A DNA stretch of 64,000 bases, taken from NCBI GenBank assembly GCA_050084515.1, contig CM114271.1:50344001-50408000 (forward strand). Reading direction: 5' to 3'. Numbering within the stretch: the first letter of the stretch is position 1; the number at the start of each line of letters is the position of its first letter. This document shows, one piece after another, positions 24,885-37,195 of the stretch. Made by a program: the position numbers and the translations under genes. A model generated the notes under the pieces. It did not search any database. It saw only the letters and a program-made list of their open reading frames with translations, and was not told the origin of the DNA. The stretch is from Blasia pusilla. Its lineage: Eukaryota; Marchantiophyta; Marchantiopsida; Blasiales.

Positions 24885-24897
24885 CTCACCCCTCCTT
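24885..24897 (-). promoter_or_regulatory. Polypurine tract of gypsy element
   Basis: AAGGAGGGGTGAG directly precedes the LTR start on the minus strand, after a frame ending in acidic codons (DED-like) typical of the end of Ty3/gypsy Pol. It would prime plus-strand synthesis. Confidence 0.65.
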
Positions 24898-25399
24898 AGA
24901 AGGTTGATGTCCTCATCAATGCAAAGCTTCTGAATGTTAAGTTCTGGGAAGCTAACCCCTTAACATTGAATTGTGTTATGGTAGCTAGCCCGCGATTCCT
25001 CTTTTGGCTCAAGTCTTAGACTATCGATTGCAGTACTTAGCTTTATTAGCCTTTCCACTTCAATGAGCCTAGACCACTTCTACCAAACCAATCTAAACTA
25101 TCAAAATAAGCTAACTAAGTCTGCAACCCAACACTTCATTTACTCAATGGTTTCTAAACATTTCTCCTGTTTACCTAGTCAATTCGTACTACTTTTGAGT
25201 GACTCATATTCTACTTAGGCGCGTCACTAAGTTCACTCATGCATCATGAATGAGATCACCAGAAACCCCAAGATAGAATAACCTACCGCGTCGACGTTAG
25301 GGCGAGTCCAAATATTAGTATTTCTATACTTGGTCGTGATCTAGATGCCTTATCTGAATACAAGCTCTCACCTCAAATATCCATTTTTTGGCCTCTTTG

Positions 25400-25960
25400 A
25401 CCTACATACTAAGCATATGAAGAACTACTCATTGCCATGAACTACCAGTCTCAAATCTCAATCACTAACATTGAATCTCCAAATCCATGCATTCTTTATT
25501 GCAACAACTAAATTTTTCTAGCTACAACGGTTTTTCGGCCCAAGCTTCTTGGTCACAAGTTATGTGCTTTGCTTAACCATGTACTATCATATATGCTTAT
25601 CATCTGAAGTCTCGCAATGCCTCTTGCGCATCTTCAAGATCTGCCTTAAGTATTGATTCACGACCGAGTTTACTTTTTCCGTTTGTCCATCCGTTTGAGG
25701 ATGGAAGGTAGTACTAAAGCAAAGTTTGGTCTTGAACCTCCTCAATAGATGTTTCCAAAAGGCACTGGTAAACTTGGGATCTCGATCGGACACAATGCTC
25801 CTAGGAAATCTGTGAGCTCGCCACGAGCTATCCAAGAACAGTCGGGAAGTCATATAGGCCGTCGCAAAATCTCTCGAGAGCAATTTCCCTCAATAGCTAT
25901 CCCGATGCAACATAAATATTGCCAACCTCATCTTACATCTTAGGAAGAAATTATGCCCTA
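25400..25960 (-). pseudogene. Ty3/gypsy integrase core fragment
   Basis: The minus strand encodes LFLDSSWRAHRFPRSIVSDR, then PKFTSAFWKHLL and FKTKLCFSTTFHPQTDGQTE, followed by KVNSVVNQYLRQ. These are the second catalytic Asp block (SDRDPKF) and the final block (FHPQTDGQTE) of the retroviral-type integrase. The upstream HHCC and first Asp region is broken by stops, and the downstream part decays before the PPT at 24,897. It belongs with the LTR at 23,851-24,884. Confidence 0.85.
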
Positions 25961-26299
25961 AAAGCCCATTGACCTCTATGATGTCGAAATTGTAGAACTT
26001 TACTTTTCAACTAACTACGATGTGACAATTATTGTGCATATACACATTGCTACACAATCTATATCAATGATCGCATCTATACAACAAATATCATGGATCT
26101 TCCCAACACACAAGTAGATCTATACGCAGACAAAAATTCACTCATGTATGTATACCAAGATCACACAACATTAACAACCACCCTAATTTCCAATTGGGTC
26201 TTGTAACTCCAAGTAACATACCTCTAATCAACATGGCTCACTCTATTATACATATCTAGGAAAAAACCATATCACGTCTTTTATAGTGGAATGACGAGT

Positions 26300-26679
26300 T
26301 CTCGCGTGACGCTTCGGTGGAGAATGGAGGCTGAGTCCACTTGGTTATGGGTGACATGTTGGGGAGTAGGGTATATGCTAGAGTGAGTTTCCCCTTAGTT
26401 TGGCCCCATTTCAAACTTACTATTTTGGATAAGTTCCCAAATTATTTGAGCTTTGACTTTCTATTCGTGGAAAGTGGCTCTTGACCCACTATTGTAGTTT
26501 TAGGGTCAAATTGATGATATGAGTGCGTAAGTCACTAAGGGGAGGACGTGGGGAGAGAGAATATACCTCAAGGCGAGTGAGCTTGGAGAACTCATTCTCT
26601 CCTTGTTCAGCATGAGGTGGTGAAGCTATGGTGCTCTTTGCCTTGTGAGTAACCCCATCCTCTCACCATGAGAGGGTTT
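26300..26679. repeat. R1 dispersed repeat, left part (split by CACTA insertion)
   Basis: The sequence with TGAGCTTGGAGAACTCATTC, GCATGAGGTGGTGAAGCTATGG and GAGTAACCCC resembles 46,600-46,860, which has the same segments in the same order. A shorter, weaker relative lies at about 53,220-53,350. The match resumes on the other side of the CACTA element (43,526 onward, GA-rich), so the transposon entered an R1 copy. Confidence 0.6.
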
Positions 26680-27420
26680 CACTAGAAGAAATCCCTGGTT
26701 TTATGACTAGGTTATATGACTCATATGAGTCATATTTTCCATACCACGACTAACAATGACTAACGACTACTTTAGACACAAAAGCCAAGTCATATTTGTT
26801 TGGCGACTAGGCTAACTAGGATGGTCAGCTTAGGTGGAGGTTGGTATATGACTAGAGGGTGTAGTCATGAGGCCATGACTAACACGTCACTCAGATGACG
26901 TGGAATAATGACACATCATCAATGACATGGACTATTTAGTGTGATGTGTCACTGATGACATGGACTATTGCTATGACATGTCACTGATGATGTGGACTTG
27001 AGTACGACTCGTCTAGTCATATGTGTATATTTTTCTAGTTACCACCAACGACTCCTTTAGTCATGGTTGGTGTGCAAAATTTCAGGATATCCTATCAAAA
27101 TGCACCAAGTATACTCCATTGAGTTATAGTTGGCAACTCATGTAGTCATTTTATTTTATTGAAATGTTGGTATGGACTCATGTAGTCATGTACTATGACT
27201 AGAAGAGTAGAGTTACATGACTACTATAAAAGAGGACACAACTGGTTTAGTCGTGAAGATATGACTATATGAGTAGCGGAAATTATATAGCCATTGCAAC
27301 AGAACTGCATGAGTCATACAATTATGACTAGAGAGAACTTGAAGCTTACTACTTTAGTTTTTGAAGAGTACTGTGCAAGTTATATTGATATGACTAGTGG
27401 AAATATAAATTTTTGATATT
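26680..27420. repeat. CACTA left terminus with subterminal motif array
   Basis: After the terminal repeat, ATGACTA, TAGTCAT and ATGAGTCAT words recur in both orientations more than twenty times in about 700 bp. A short tandem of GATGACATGGACTAT-type units lies at about 26,910-27,000. Arrays like this are the binding sites of the smaller En/Spm-type protein. No gene lies here. Confidence 0.8.
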
Positions 27421-27805
27421 TTGGAATATTTATTATGCCTTTTGAACGGTGCAAGAATGAATGGATCTGAATTATTGAAATCCTCTTTTGAAAACAGATT
27501 TTGAGGGGTGGAATGTCACTTAAGAGTAGCTTCCATACACCAAATTACAAAATTAATCATTATTACATAGGGTTATCATTAAAAAATAGATAAAAATACA
27601 AATATCAAATATAATAGGGTTTATGATCTCATCTTGAAAGAGCAAGAGAGATTATGTCATCCATGAAAACAAAGTTATTGCACCTTAGATAGTTGGGTGC
27701 CAAAAGAAAAGACTATTCTATTGATTCATCTTTCTCATATGCATCTCTGGCCAGAGCATGCTTGAACCAAGAGCATCACCAAATGTTTCTTGTGCAGGTT
27801 CGTCT

Positions 27806-30800
27806 ATCAAATTCGGCATCCACAAAGCATGTTCGGTTCGAACACCTCGTTTAGATCAACCCTCACCACGCCTAAGGGGATGTCTTTGGCATGGAACTTG
27901 TCTCTCCCACCAAAACCTGATATAACTCCTGACCCAAGCACCATCCTACTCAACTTTGGCTTGGTGAGTAATACGTGATCACCAATTCGTAGCTAAAAAA
28001 ATACACAGGCATTTAGTTAGTACCAATTCAAATTCTTTCCACATGCATTTGCACCATTAATCTGAAAATAAAAAACTGCTATGATATACCTGTTTGAAAG
28101 ACCATCCCCATTTCGGAAGATGACGTGAAAAGTTCACAAGTCCTAGCGACCATTTGATTTATCCACAACAAGAATTATCGATTGTCGTCATATAAACCTT
28201 GAATAGAAGAGGCCATTATAGATGAGATAAATTACCTTAGTTATTTTCTTAGACGGGCCTGATCTGATTTCACTTTCCTACTCATTCAAACCATCAGATT
28301 GTAGCCTAGACTTCTATCTTTTGGATGGTGATGATTTGGCTTGGCTATCCATACTCACGTTTTCTGCACATTATGCACGACAAAGTCCATTGAAGGTTGT
28401 AGGAAGAAATGAGTTTTGTTTCGTGGATAGTTTGAAAACTATGCCACAGATAAATTCATTATGCCAAGGATGACATACTTACGAGTGATTCGAGTATCAC
28501 CGTCTGCACTTTCTGTGGAACTTCTCCTTTTGTTGCTCCGTTCTGGCACTTCAACAAACAACCCAAGTATTGAGAAATGAATTGTAAAACCAGATTCTTC
28601 ACTTCAACAAGTAATTATATTATACGACCCTACATGTTGTGAAGCTAAACTCTCTACTTACCACCAGATTGTGTAGTTGGCATTGCCTCTTTTTGTGTGG
28701 AGATCTTCCTCTTCCCAAATTTTCATTTGTGAAGCGTTGGTATAGGTTCAACACGATTGTAAGTTACTCAAAACAAAGAAAGTCAGTTGTGAAATGCTCA
28801 TCTTTGGAAAGGACAAGTAGTTATAACCATTGAAAACCAAGGGCGGAAGAATGAGAATGGGCTACGATGTGAGTTTCTCATCTGTTGTTGCATATGGTTG
28901 AGAATTGGATGGCGGGGAACTAGAAATCTGGTGTGGTGTTGAAGACACATCCTTTGAAGTAAGTTTGGACACCATTTCCATGAGTACACTTAATGCCTTT
29001 TCTGCGTTCCATCGCAACTTCACATCATCCAAATCTGCGCTCCACTTCTTTTCCACTTCTTCCAATTGAATAGTGACTCTAGATTCCACACTCTGCATAT
29101 ATAATCCAACGATCAATTAGGTACCAAAAAATATGGTTTTGCAATTACACACTTAGATACAATCATGATACTAACACCATAATTCAACATGATTAAGGAT
29201 ATGATATTAACTCCATGACCCAATCAGATGAAGGTCATAATACTAGCCATGTCAAGCCAACGGGTAAGAAAAGAGTTAAGCATTTACATTTACCAATGAA
29301 CTCAATTGTGTGAAACCTGGTTGCTTAGGCAACTCGCTTCTCTCCGTATATTCTAGCCCCGTGCCCAAGGACTCCTTTGAGGTACGTTGTTGCACCTGCA
29401 CATGCTCCTTAAATACATAAATTATGAAATTCATGCATGTGAAAGGATTCATTGCAAATATGGAAATGAAGCAATAATGGAAGTTTTCTACCATTATATA
29501 ACTTTAGCAAGAAAACTAGGGAATGCCAAGATGACTTACATCAAGTCCATCTAAACCTGCACGGCCGGAGAAATTTAAAGTCTGGACCTTGGCCCTTGCT
29601 CGAGCCATCTTTTCTGCCTTCATTTTTCCTTCCTCGGAGAGCCAATAATCTACTAATCGATTCCATGACTCCTCATTGGTATCAGGGTGACATGGGACTG
29701 CTCGATGAGCCCCATGTAATGTCCAATAGTTCTTGACATTGGATCGCTCGGTTTTCAATAGTTGTGCTATTTTTTTCTTCATGAAATCAAGCGAAAGAGA
29801 TGATGCACCCACATATGTGTATGCCTCAAGGATATGATTCTGAACAGCAGCCATGCTGATAGAATTCTGTTTACCAATCTCAATACATGATAAGTCCAAG
29901 TACCTCATCACCCATACCTTCAATTCATTTAGCCAAGGCTCATAACCAGGAACTCTAGGCAACAGAATACCATTTGGCATGAGCTCACATCTAGGTTTTA
30001 AGTTTTGCTCCTTCCTAATGGAGACATCACGAGTCCACAAATCACGCTTTGTGCGACTCTGCCGCTCTCTTACAAATATACCACCATCCCAATTCTCAGA
30101 TATAAAAAATATAGGGCCGACAATTATAAACTCACCAAATCATAATTATGTTGAACTATATTAACTAGAAGACCAACTTATACTAGTAACAATTTCACAC
30201 CTTTCATAATACAACAACCTATTTTAGTATAAATTTGCAAACTTGGAACCAAGTGAGAAGTCACCTTTAGATGCACCTGCTTGCGGGGTCAAATTTTCTG
30301 ATGGGCTTGGTGTTGTGCAAGATTGAGACCTACTACGGTATAATTCATCATCCGTATTCCTGTTGGCCAATGGAGGTACCAATGGTGTTGGGGGCAGCGG
30401 TTGGGATGGCCCATGTCCCTTGTGTCCACAAAAGAAATACAATTAATTAGTTAGACTTCCAATTAATTGAATTCCCGTGTGCAAAACAAGAAAGAACAGA
30501 ATAGTAAGCCTGCTTACCCATGGGGGTGGGATGTTCATGGATGATTGAGCTCCATTGGTCCATGGTGGCTGAAATTGACTTCCATAACCCATCGGTGATT
30601 GCATCATCATTGGTACCCACCACGGCATCTGGCTTTGTGCCCATGGGGGTGGATGAGGGGGATATGCTTGCGAAGGCATTATGGGTTGTGATGGAGTTCC
30701 ATCCATGGGCTGCACATGCAAGTAAATGGATGAATAAACTAAACTAGAGACCATTTGATGAGCAAAGATTAGTGAAGTCATAATGACAGGCTTCTACCAC

Positions 30801-31633
30801 TCAATTTATTACATACCAATCATACATATAGAGATAGTTGAATATTCCTCCATGTGTACAATTACATTACCGCATCGTTTGTATTGGTGGAATTTCGTAC
30901 ACTTCCTTGTTTGGATGGTTCGATTGGATGCTCCTTTGCTTGTTTGGATGGTTCGATTGGACGCTCCTTCAAAACAGACATTTCATTGTGAGTTAACACA
31001 GTTGTCATAATTCTGAAATCTGAAGACAGTAGCAAAACAACAAGATGTGAAGAGAAATTACCCTCCCATCGTCCAACCACAAGTCGTCATCCTCTTCAGT
31101 ACCCAAGAAGTCCATCTCTAGGAGTGGATTATAATAGGGGTCTTTGGAATCATTATCTGAACAATCTTTTCGAATCTCCTCGGGGATTACACTTTGGTTA
31201 GTGGCCTTCTCCTCCAACTGTAAGCTGCGTCTTTGTGGAAGGGAAGGATTCCAAAATGGCAAAGGCTTGCGCTCCTTCACAACCCTTGGAGCAACAAACC
31301 TTCAAAATATGATCACACAAATTTTGTCATATTTTCTAATGTACAACCACTATATGAACATGATACACTTGACCAAATAAAGCAAAAGAAAAAGATTATC
31401 CAAGATCATACTTACCAATCCTTCAACCCACCAAACAACTCCGCCTCTTTGGCCTTTCTCTCTTTCACTCTACGATTCCTTTCTTCTTCGTATGGATTAG
31501 GACTTTGTTGAACATTATCTATACCATCCCAAGATGAACTCTGATTGGATTCCACGTTCTCTTCAGTCATATCAGGTACACCGTTCCAAGCGCCTCCCTC
31601 CCTCTGTAGACGACAAGTTAGCAAGAATAACAC
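27806..31633 (-). pseudogene. CACTA second gene (Transposase_24/Transposase_23-like), multi-exon, decayed
   Basis: Protein-like exons with splice-like borders run down the minus strand. One acidic/basic exon ends GGLKDW|GTAAGTATG (about 31,413), and the next (about 31,040-31,300) has RKPLPFWNPSLPQRR. A Pro/Trp/Met-rich exon lies at about 30,520-30,715. A large exon at 29,540-30,095 contains NYWTLHGAHRAVPCHPDTNE, WNRLVDYWLSEEGKMKAEKM and ARAKVQTLNFSGRAG, the plant Transposase_24 (Ptta/En/Spm) core. A coiled-coil exon lies at 28,870-29,100. The last exon (27,806-28,000) has GDHVLLTKPKLSRMV and DKFHAKDIPLGVVRV, like Transposase_23. Exons near 28,100-28,380 contain stops, so it is probably inactive. 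This protein type binds subterminal repeats. Confidence 0.75.
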
Positions 31634-31800
31634 CTAACTTGACGGCAATTCGAGAGTTCTACTTGTTGCCGTAGAGTTTCATTCCATTATGCCCAACAAC
31701 ACCAGAATTCACTTACATCCTCGTAACAAAAGTCAATTATTTGAATCATACAAAAAGAAAAACACAATGATGAGTACCAAAGAAATAACTATGAATTAAT

Positions 31801-34800
31801 CTAATCTGATTCTGAGTTATTAGAGTCTGAATCAACATCTTCTATCATATCGCATACATGGATTATTGGCACATGTTGCACATCCACTCTAGCAGTTTCC
31901 ATCTCTGCATCACTTAGGACTCTAGCTCCTAAGGTACTTGCATCTGGTAGATTCCCTGGTTCCATGCATGTGGCATGGAAGGTGGGCAAAACATTACAAG
32001 CTCCATCTAGCGACTCTAAGTCATCAAAATAAACTCTCCGAGCTCTAGCTTCCTTCCTCATTACCACTTTCCATCCTCCACCCTCATCGGCATCTCCATA
32101 AAACACTTGTTGCACTTGTGATGGGAAAACAAATGGCTGGTGATCTAATGGCTTGCATGACCTCAAGTTGGCCAACAGAAAACCCTCCTTATCTAATTTC
32201 ATGGATCCTACTCTTGAATCCCAATTTGCTTTAACCCACCGCCCTCGCATTAGTATTATGGGTTGTTCTACAACCCCATAATCAAGTAAGAGAATATCAA
32301 CCAACACCCCAACGTATGAGTATAGACAATTCTGGTTGGAACTTTTTTCATCAACAAATATTGCACCTATTCCACTATCATAAGTGGAGAAGGGTGTCGC
32401 ACCACTTGGCCCTTCTACCCTGAAGTGGTTTCCGTAGGCTTTCATACTCTTGAATGACAATGCCCTACTATTAGGAGGTATAGCTAACGATAGTAGGTGA
32501 GCATCAGGATCTTTTGAGTTGTCAATTGCATCCTGTATAATGGTAAGGCGAATCCACTTTTCAAAAGGAATGTCTCTCGAACATGACTGATATTTCCTGT
32601 TCAATAACAATGTTAATGGTATTAGTACATTCTTTTGTATTTAATGTGTCAATACCAAAATAATATACACTTTGAGAGTCCGAACTGTAATTCACATAAT
32701 TATAACCTTGAAAAGCATATATTGGAGAGTTTTACCTTTGCCAATCAACCATGACCTCTGTATTATGCAACACATAATGATGTGCTAAGTTGATTATTTC
32801 TCATGAAATTGAATCGAGTGCTGCACCTTCTAGCTCCTCACCAACGACCCCTCTTCCTCCCCATCATCCCACACTCGCGTCGCACGTCTTCAAACCTTTT
32901 CATATACTCAGTCACAAACCCTAATGCCTCGTCCTTCACATACCCCTTCCATCGCCATACATCCCTCTGGTCTAGCTTTAGACCGTACATATTTCTTCAT
33001 GTACCCCATATATCGCTCCATTGGATACATCCATCGACATGCTCTTGGCCCACACATGTCCAACTCTTCTCGACATGAATCAACAAATGTGTCATCACGT
33101 CGAAGAAAGATGGAGGGAAGTGCATTTCAAACAGACAAAGGGTTATGGCAGTCTCTTCCAAGAGTTTGTCAAATAAAGCTGGATCATACACCTTTGTACA
33201 CACCATTCTAAAAATGCCGGATAATCTAATAACCACCATTCTCACGTGGTCTTTCAAAAGACCACGGATGCAATAAGGAAGGACTTGCTGAATGAAGACA
33301 TGGTAATCATGTGATTTCATATTGCCCAATTTTCGATTAACCACATGATTGGAGAGTTCTCCACAATATCCAGATGGCACTTTCAAGTTTTGAATCCTCG
33401 AAAGGAAAGTGTTCAAGTCATGGGGAGATAGACAATAATCGGAAACTGGTTTAAGCAAAACTTGGGGTTTACTAGGATGGGATTGCAACCACAAATGGGA
33501 TCGAATCCCACGGGCCTCCAGATCTCTCCTTACTTTCACAGTATCTTTCACTCCAAATAAGGTCTTGACTAGATTCTCAACGATATTCTTCTCAACGTGC
33601 ATTACATCTAACGTATGGCGTATAAGCAAATTCTGATTGTATCGTCAAGGAAGCATGGACATCTCACAACTTCAACATGATAGCTAATATTCACAATCAA
33701 ATCAAACAAAAGCTATCCTCCTCTATAGCCACTATTTCATAACATAAAGAATGGATAATACAGAGAAGGAGCAGGATACTCGCCAATATGGCAACGAATA
33801 TAGTATACTCAGCCTTTTCACCCCAATTCTCTTGTAGGGATCAGTAGGGCCGTCTTCTCGACCCCCACTCTCATCATATGCATGTTTTTCATTTGCCCAT
33901 CCAATAATCTCTCTGGAAAGTAGTCTAGGCACGCGTGGTCTAAGTTCTGCACTCCCGTTGAAGTGAGATCCATACCTGCGGGTCCTCCATGGATGGCTCA
34001 ATGGGAGATATCGACGATGACAATCGTATATGGGCTTGCCACAAGACTTTGAAAAATCAGAATCCACTCGAGGCCCGCATATATAGTACATCCTAATTTT
34101 CCACCATGGCTCGCCTGACTATAGTTCCGTATGCCGGGTAATCATTTATGGTCCATAGTAAGGTAGCCTGAACATGAAGTTCCAACTTCCGCCTACCTTC
34201 GGACGTCATGAAATTGAACCCTTTCCACAATTCTTGGAACTCTTCCACTAGAGGAAGCAAGTATGTGTCTATGTTTTTCCCATTTACACTTTCCTTTCCT
34301 TGTATGATCAAAGAGAGCATCACAAAGAATTTTTTGTCCGGAGCCAGGAGGCAAGTTATAATTAACAAGAAGCACGGGCCATGTTGACCACGAACTCGAC
34401 TTGTCGAAAATGGATTCACTCCGTCAAAGCTAGCCCAAAACTGCAATTCCTCTTCTCCTCGGCAAAGTCCGGATATAAGTTGTCCATGTGGCGCCATGAC
34501 TTGCAATCAGCAGTATGTCTCACTAAGCTATCCTTGCTCGATTCAAGGGGCCCATGTTAACAATTGAGATAACGTCTTGCATCTAAACATACGTCTCATC
34601 CGAGGTATGACAGAAAATGCCTTAATACCTTACATGGTACCAACGTTCTACCCCTTTGTCCGGAACCTTGGTTTCCCACATAATGGACAGATCTCGGCTT
34701 CAGCCAAATCACCCCGGAATAAAACACATCCATTTGGACACGCATGGATCTTGTTGTAACCTAAGCCTAGTTTACCAATGAGTTTTTTGCTACATAATAA

Positions 34801-35580
34801 CTCGGTGGCACCAAGTTCCCCTCTTTGGTAGGACCAACTTACAAAGGAGTTTCAGAAATTCGTCAATAGCTACATTTGGGACGCCATGGGTGGTTTGAAT
34901 GTTAAATAGTAACATGACAAAAGCCAAAACAGATGTTTTTTTGTAGGGAACAAGGGTTTGCAAGCTTCAGCAAGCTCCTCATATTCATCTCCATGATTGA
35001 ATGGTGGTTCTTTGTTTGATATTCCCGGTTCTGGTAATTCATCAGATGAGAGAGATGTCTCTTCAGTTTCATCCTCGTGTATAGGGTCGTATTTCTGGAA
35101 AATATCATTGAGCATTTTATGAACGTCAATGTGCTCGTCTATATCTGCCATGGAAGATCTCTCCCTTCCATCCACATGGAAGGTGGGGGCTGACTCCATT
35201 GTCTTATCCTCTTGGCTTCTTTTTTCAGCAAGATCATGCATAAGCCACTCCTCATCTGAAGAGTCCCATCCATCCCTAGATTTTGGCACTCGACAAAGCG
35301 CCGAGCGTCCATTTTTTCTCAAATGTGCTTCCACCTTGCCGATGGACAACGTAGACCCACCCTTACGGTCATTGCACGGACACACGCAATCTTTACAACC
35401 CAAGTACACTAGCAGCACGTGTGCTTTCCGTTACCACAACTTGGAATCATGTGCCTTTACTCTAAGCGGGTGGTTCAAATCCATTCTAAGGGATTGAAGT
35501 AGATTCCCAAAGCGTGAATGAAACATTCCATCCAAAACCATGACATCTTGCCTCAATAACGAATTCCATAAACCATGGTC
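31801..35580 (-). pseudogene. CACTA transposase gene (TNP2, DUF4218, DUF4216), decayed
   Basis: In coding order the following domains appear. An N-terminal transposase-associated region (35,418 downward) has DCVCPCNDRKG and GKVEAHLRKNGRS. A zinc-binding TNP2 block (about 34,580-34,755) has HACPNGCVLFRGDLAEAEIC, with CPLCGKPRF after it. The TNP2 core (34,093-34,506) has DGVNPFSTS and TLLWTINDYPAYGT. Next comes CHRRYLPLSHPWR (about 34,000). The block at 33,629-32,997 reads RHTLDVMHVEKNIVENLVKT and then the DUF4218 motifs KSHDYHVFIQQVLPYCIRG and EMHFPPSFFDVMTHLLIHV. The DUF4216 region (32,610-31,801) has VDILLLDYG and VFPSQVQQVFYGDAD and ends NNSESD. Stops and frame changes occur in the 34.1-34.8 kb part. 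The order matches plant CACTA transposases. Confidence 0.88.
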
Positions 35581-35599
35581 GGGGTGAGCTATCATCTGA

Positions 35600-36540
35600 A
35601 TGCAAACTCACGTGAAGTCAAGACAAGTATGATAAGGCACGTATACCTAACCTGGTTCTTATCTCGATGGAGATCTCAATCATCACTAACAATCCTCACC
35701 GATGCGGTCCAATGCTTCCAACGACATTCTGAATGACAATTGTAACACACCCAAATTCAGATAATGACTCGGTCCTTTGATATGTACACTTCATCATGGC
35801 CTCGTCTAATAAATGTTTCCATAATCAGGTGCTAATGAATGCACAAGAGAACTGAATCGGAGACATAATCTATGTGCCCCTTTCCTTAGTTGGGATCTTT
35901 TGTCCGATTGGAAATTGGTAAAACATAACTCGAACTGATTATTCATGTTTATCTATTGAGCTTTCGCTTCAAAGAATGAGTTGGTTTCATCAAGATATCT
36001 AGTTTAATGCTCTACATTTAATCTCGACTCGGTTGGAAACTTTAACTTTTGTTTGAGGAGAAATTGGTGGAAATCTTGAGTAATACCTGTAATAGAGTGA
36101 AGGGCCATGAAGACGAGGTGAGTAGACTACTTTTGAGGACACAAATCCCAATCAATCTTTCGGCATGAAGTAGTTCTACTTGGGCGCTTAAGATGAAGTA
36201 GTTCCCAAGAATTGGGACGCTTAATATTTCTCTGAATAGACAAGAATTAGGCGCAAACATTTTTCAATCTATCACTCGGACCAACGCTCCGTTCCGGACT
36301 TTACAGGACATAGCTCTGAAAGGGTAAAATGATTTACATGATTCTATAGCTGATGTCATGTGTTTTGGGCAGAGCGCAAATGCAAGCTGCCATTCTTTGA
36401 GAAGGAAAGAGAGAGTGAGGTAGTAGAATCTGAGCTCGAAGAGAGTTAATGCACACTCAAGAGCGACTCCGTGTAGCAAAGAAAGACGTGACTCACGATA
36501 AAGGACAGGATGGTCGAGTGCACATGACTCTGGTGTGACT
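35600..36540. other. CACTA interior, no gene seen
   Basis: This stretch separates the N-terminal transposase exon from the captured pieces. It may hold the transposase promoter and leader. A 195-codon minus-strand frame at 36,264-36,851 is antisense to the coiled-coil piece and is not credited. Confidence 0.35.
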
Positions 36541-36559
36541 TCTGGTCCTCGGCGTGGGC

Positions 36560-37190
36560 ATGCGGATGATGGGCAAGATGAAACAAGACGTAACACCCTT
36601 GAAGTGGAGAATGAAGAATTATGCAAAGAAGCTGTTTCATACCCTAAAACACCTTCATCTGGTCTACCATCGAATGAGCTTCTCAAGCGAGGAGAGCGGG
36701 TCCAAAGCGCACTCAGATCATCAAGAAAATTCTCTGAAAGCACAACCGGACTCGAGAATTGTTGGCATGTGAACAACAATTGGTAGCAGATCTTAGAAGC
36801 ACAATCAAAGAGACTCAGAACGTCGTTAGAATTGGAACAGAGACATTCCAAACATGAGTCGAGTTACAAAGTAAATTAGCAAACATTCAGGGCCGTGAGT
36901 CCGAACTTCAAAAGCGAGATAGTACTCTGCAAGAGTGCTACAAGAGCAAGTCCGTCAGTCTAATGAGCGACAACTTGCGCCAACGAAATAGAGGGCTTCT
37001 TTGAAAGTCTTGAACGACTCTACAAATGAACTTGAGTGAGTGAAGTGTGCCAATGAACAAGTTGAAGCGTTGAAGGAGCAAAATCACTCGTTATGCGAGA
37101 TCACAGAGCGAATGCTGAAATTAAGCGATGCTAGCATCTTTATCGCAGAGGAAGCGTGTACAATAATGCAAGTTGAGGCGATTCTATTAT
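36560..37190 (+). pseudogene. Coiled-coil gene fragment carried inside the CACTA element
   Basis: Plus-strand pieces are rich in Glu, Gln, Lys and Leu: KWRMKNYAKKLFHTLKH, then LVADLRSTIKETQNVVRIG, LQSKLANIQGRESELQKRDS and VEALKEQNHSLCEITERMLK. They show heptad-like spacing but change frame and hit stops. This has no counterpart in CACTA transposases. It is probably a transduplicated host gene, but the parent family cannot be named. Confidence 0.5.
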
Positions 37191-37195
37191 CCTGA

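Noticed and set aside
36264-36851. 195-codon minus-strand frame
   Set aside because: It is antisense to the coiled-coil piece, has no family resemblance, and its composition is that of a shadow frame.
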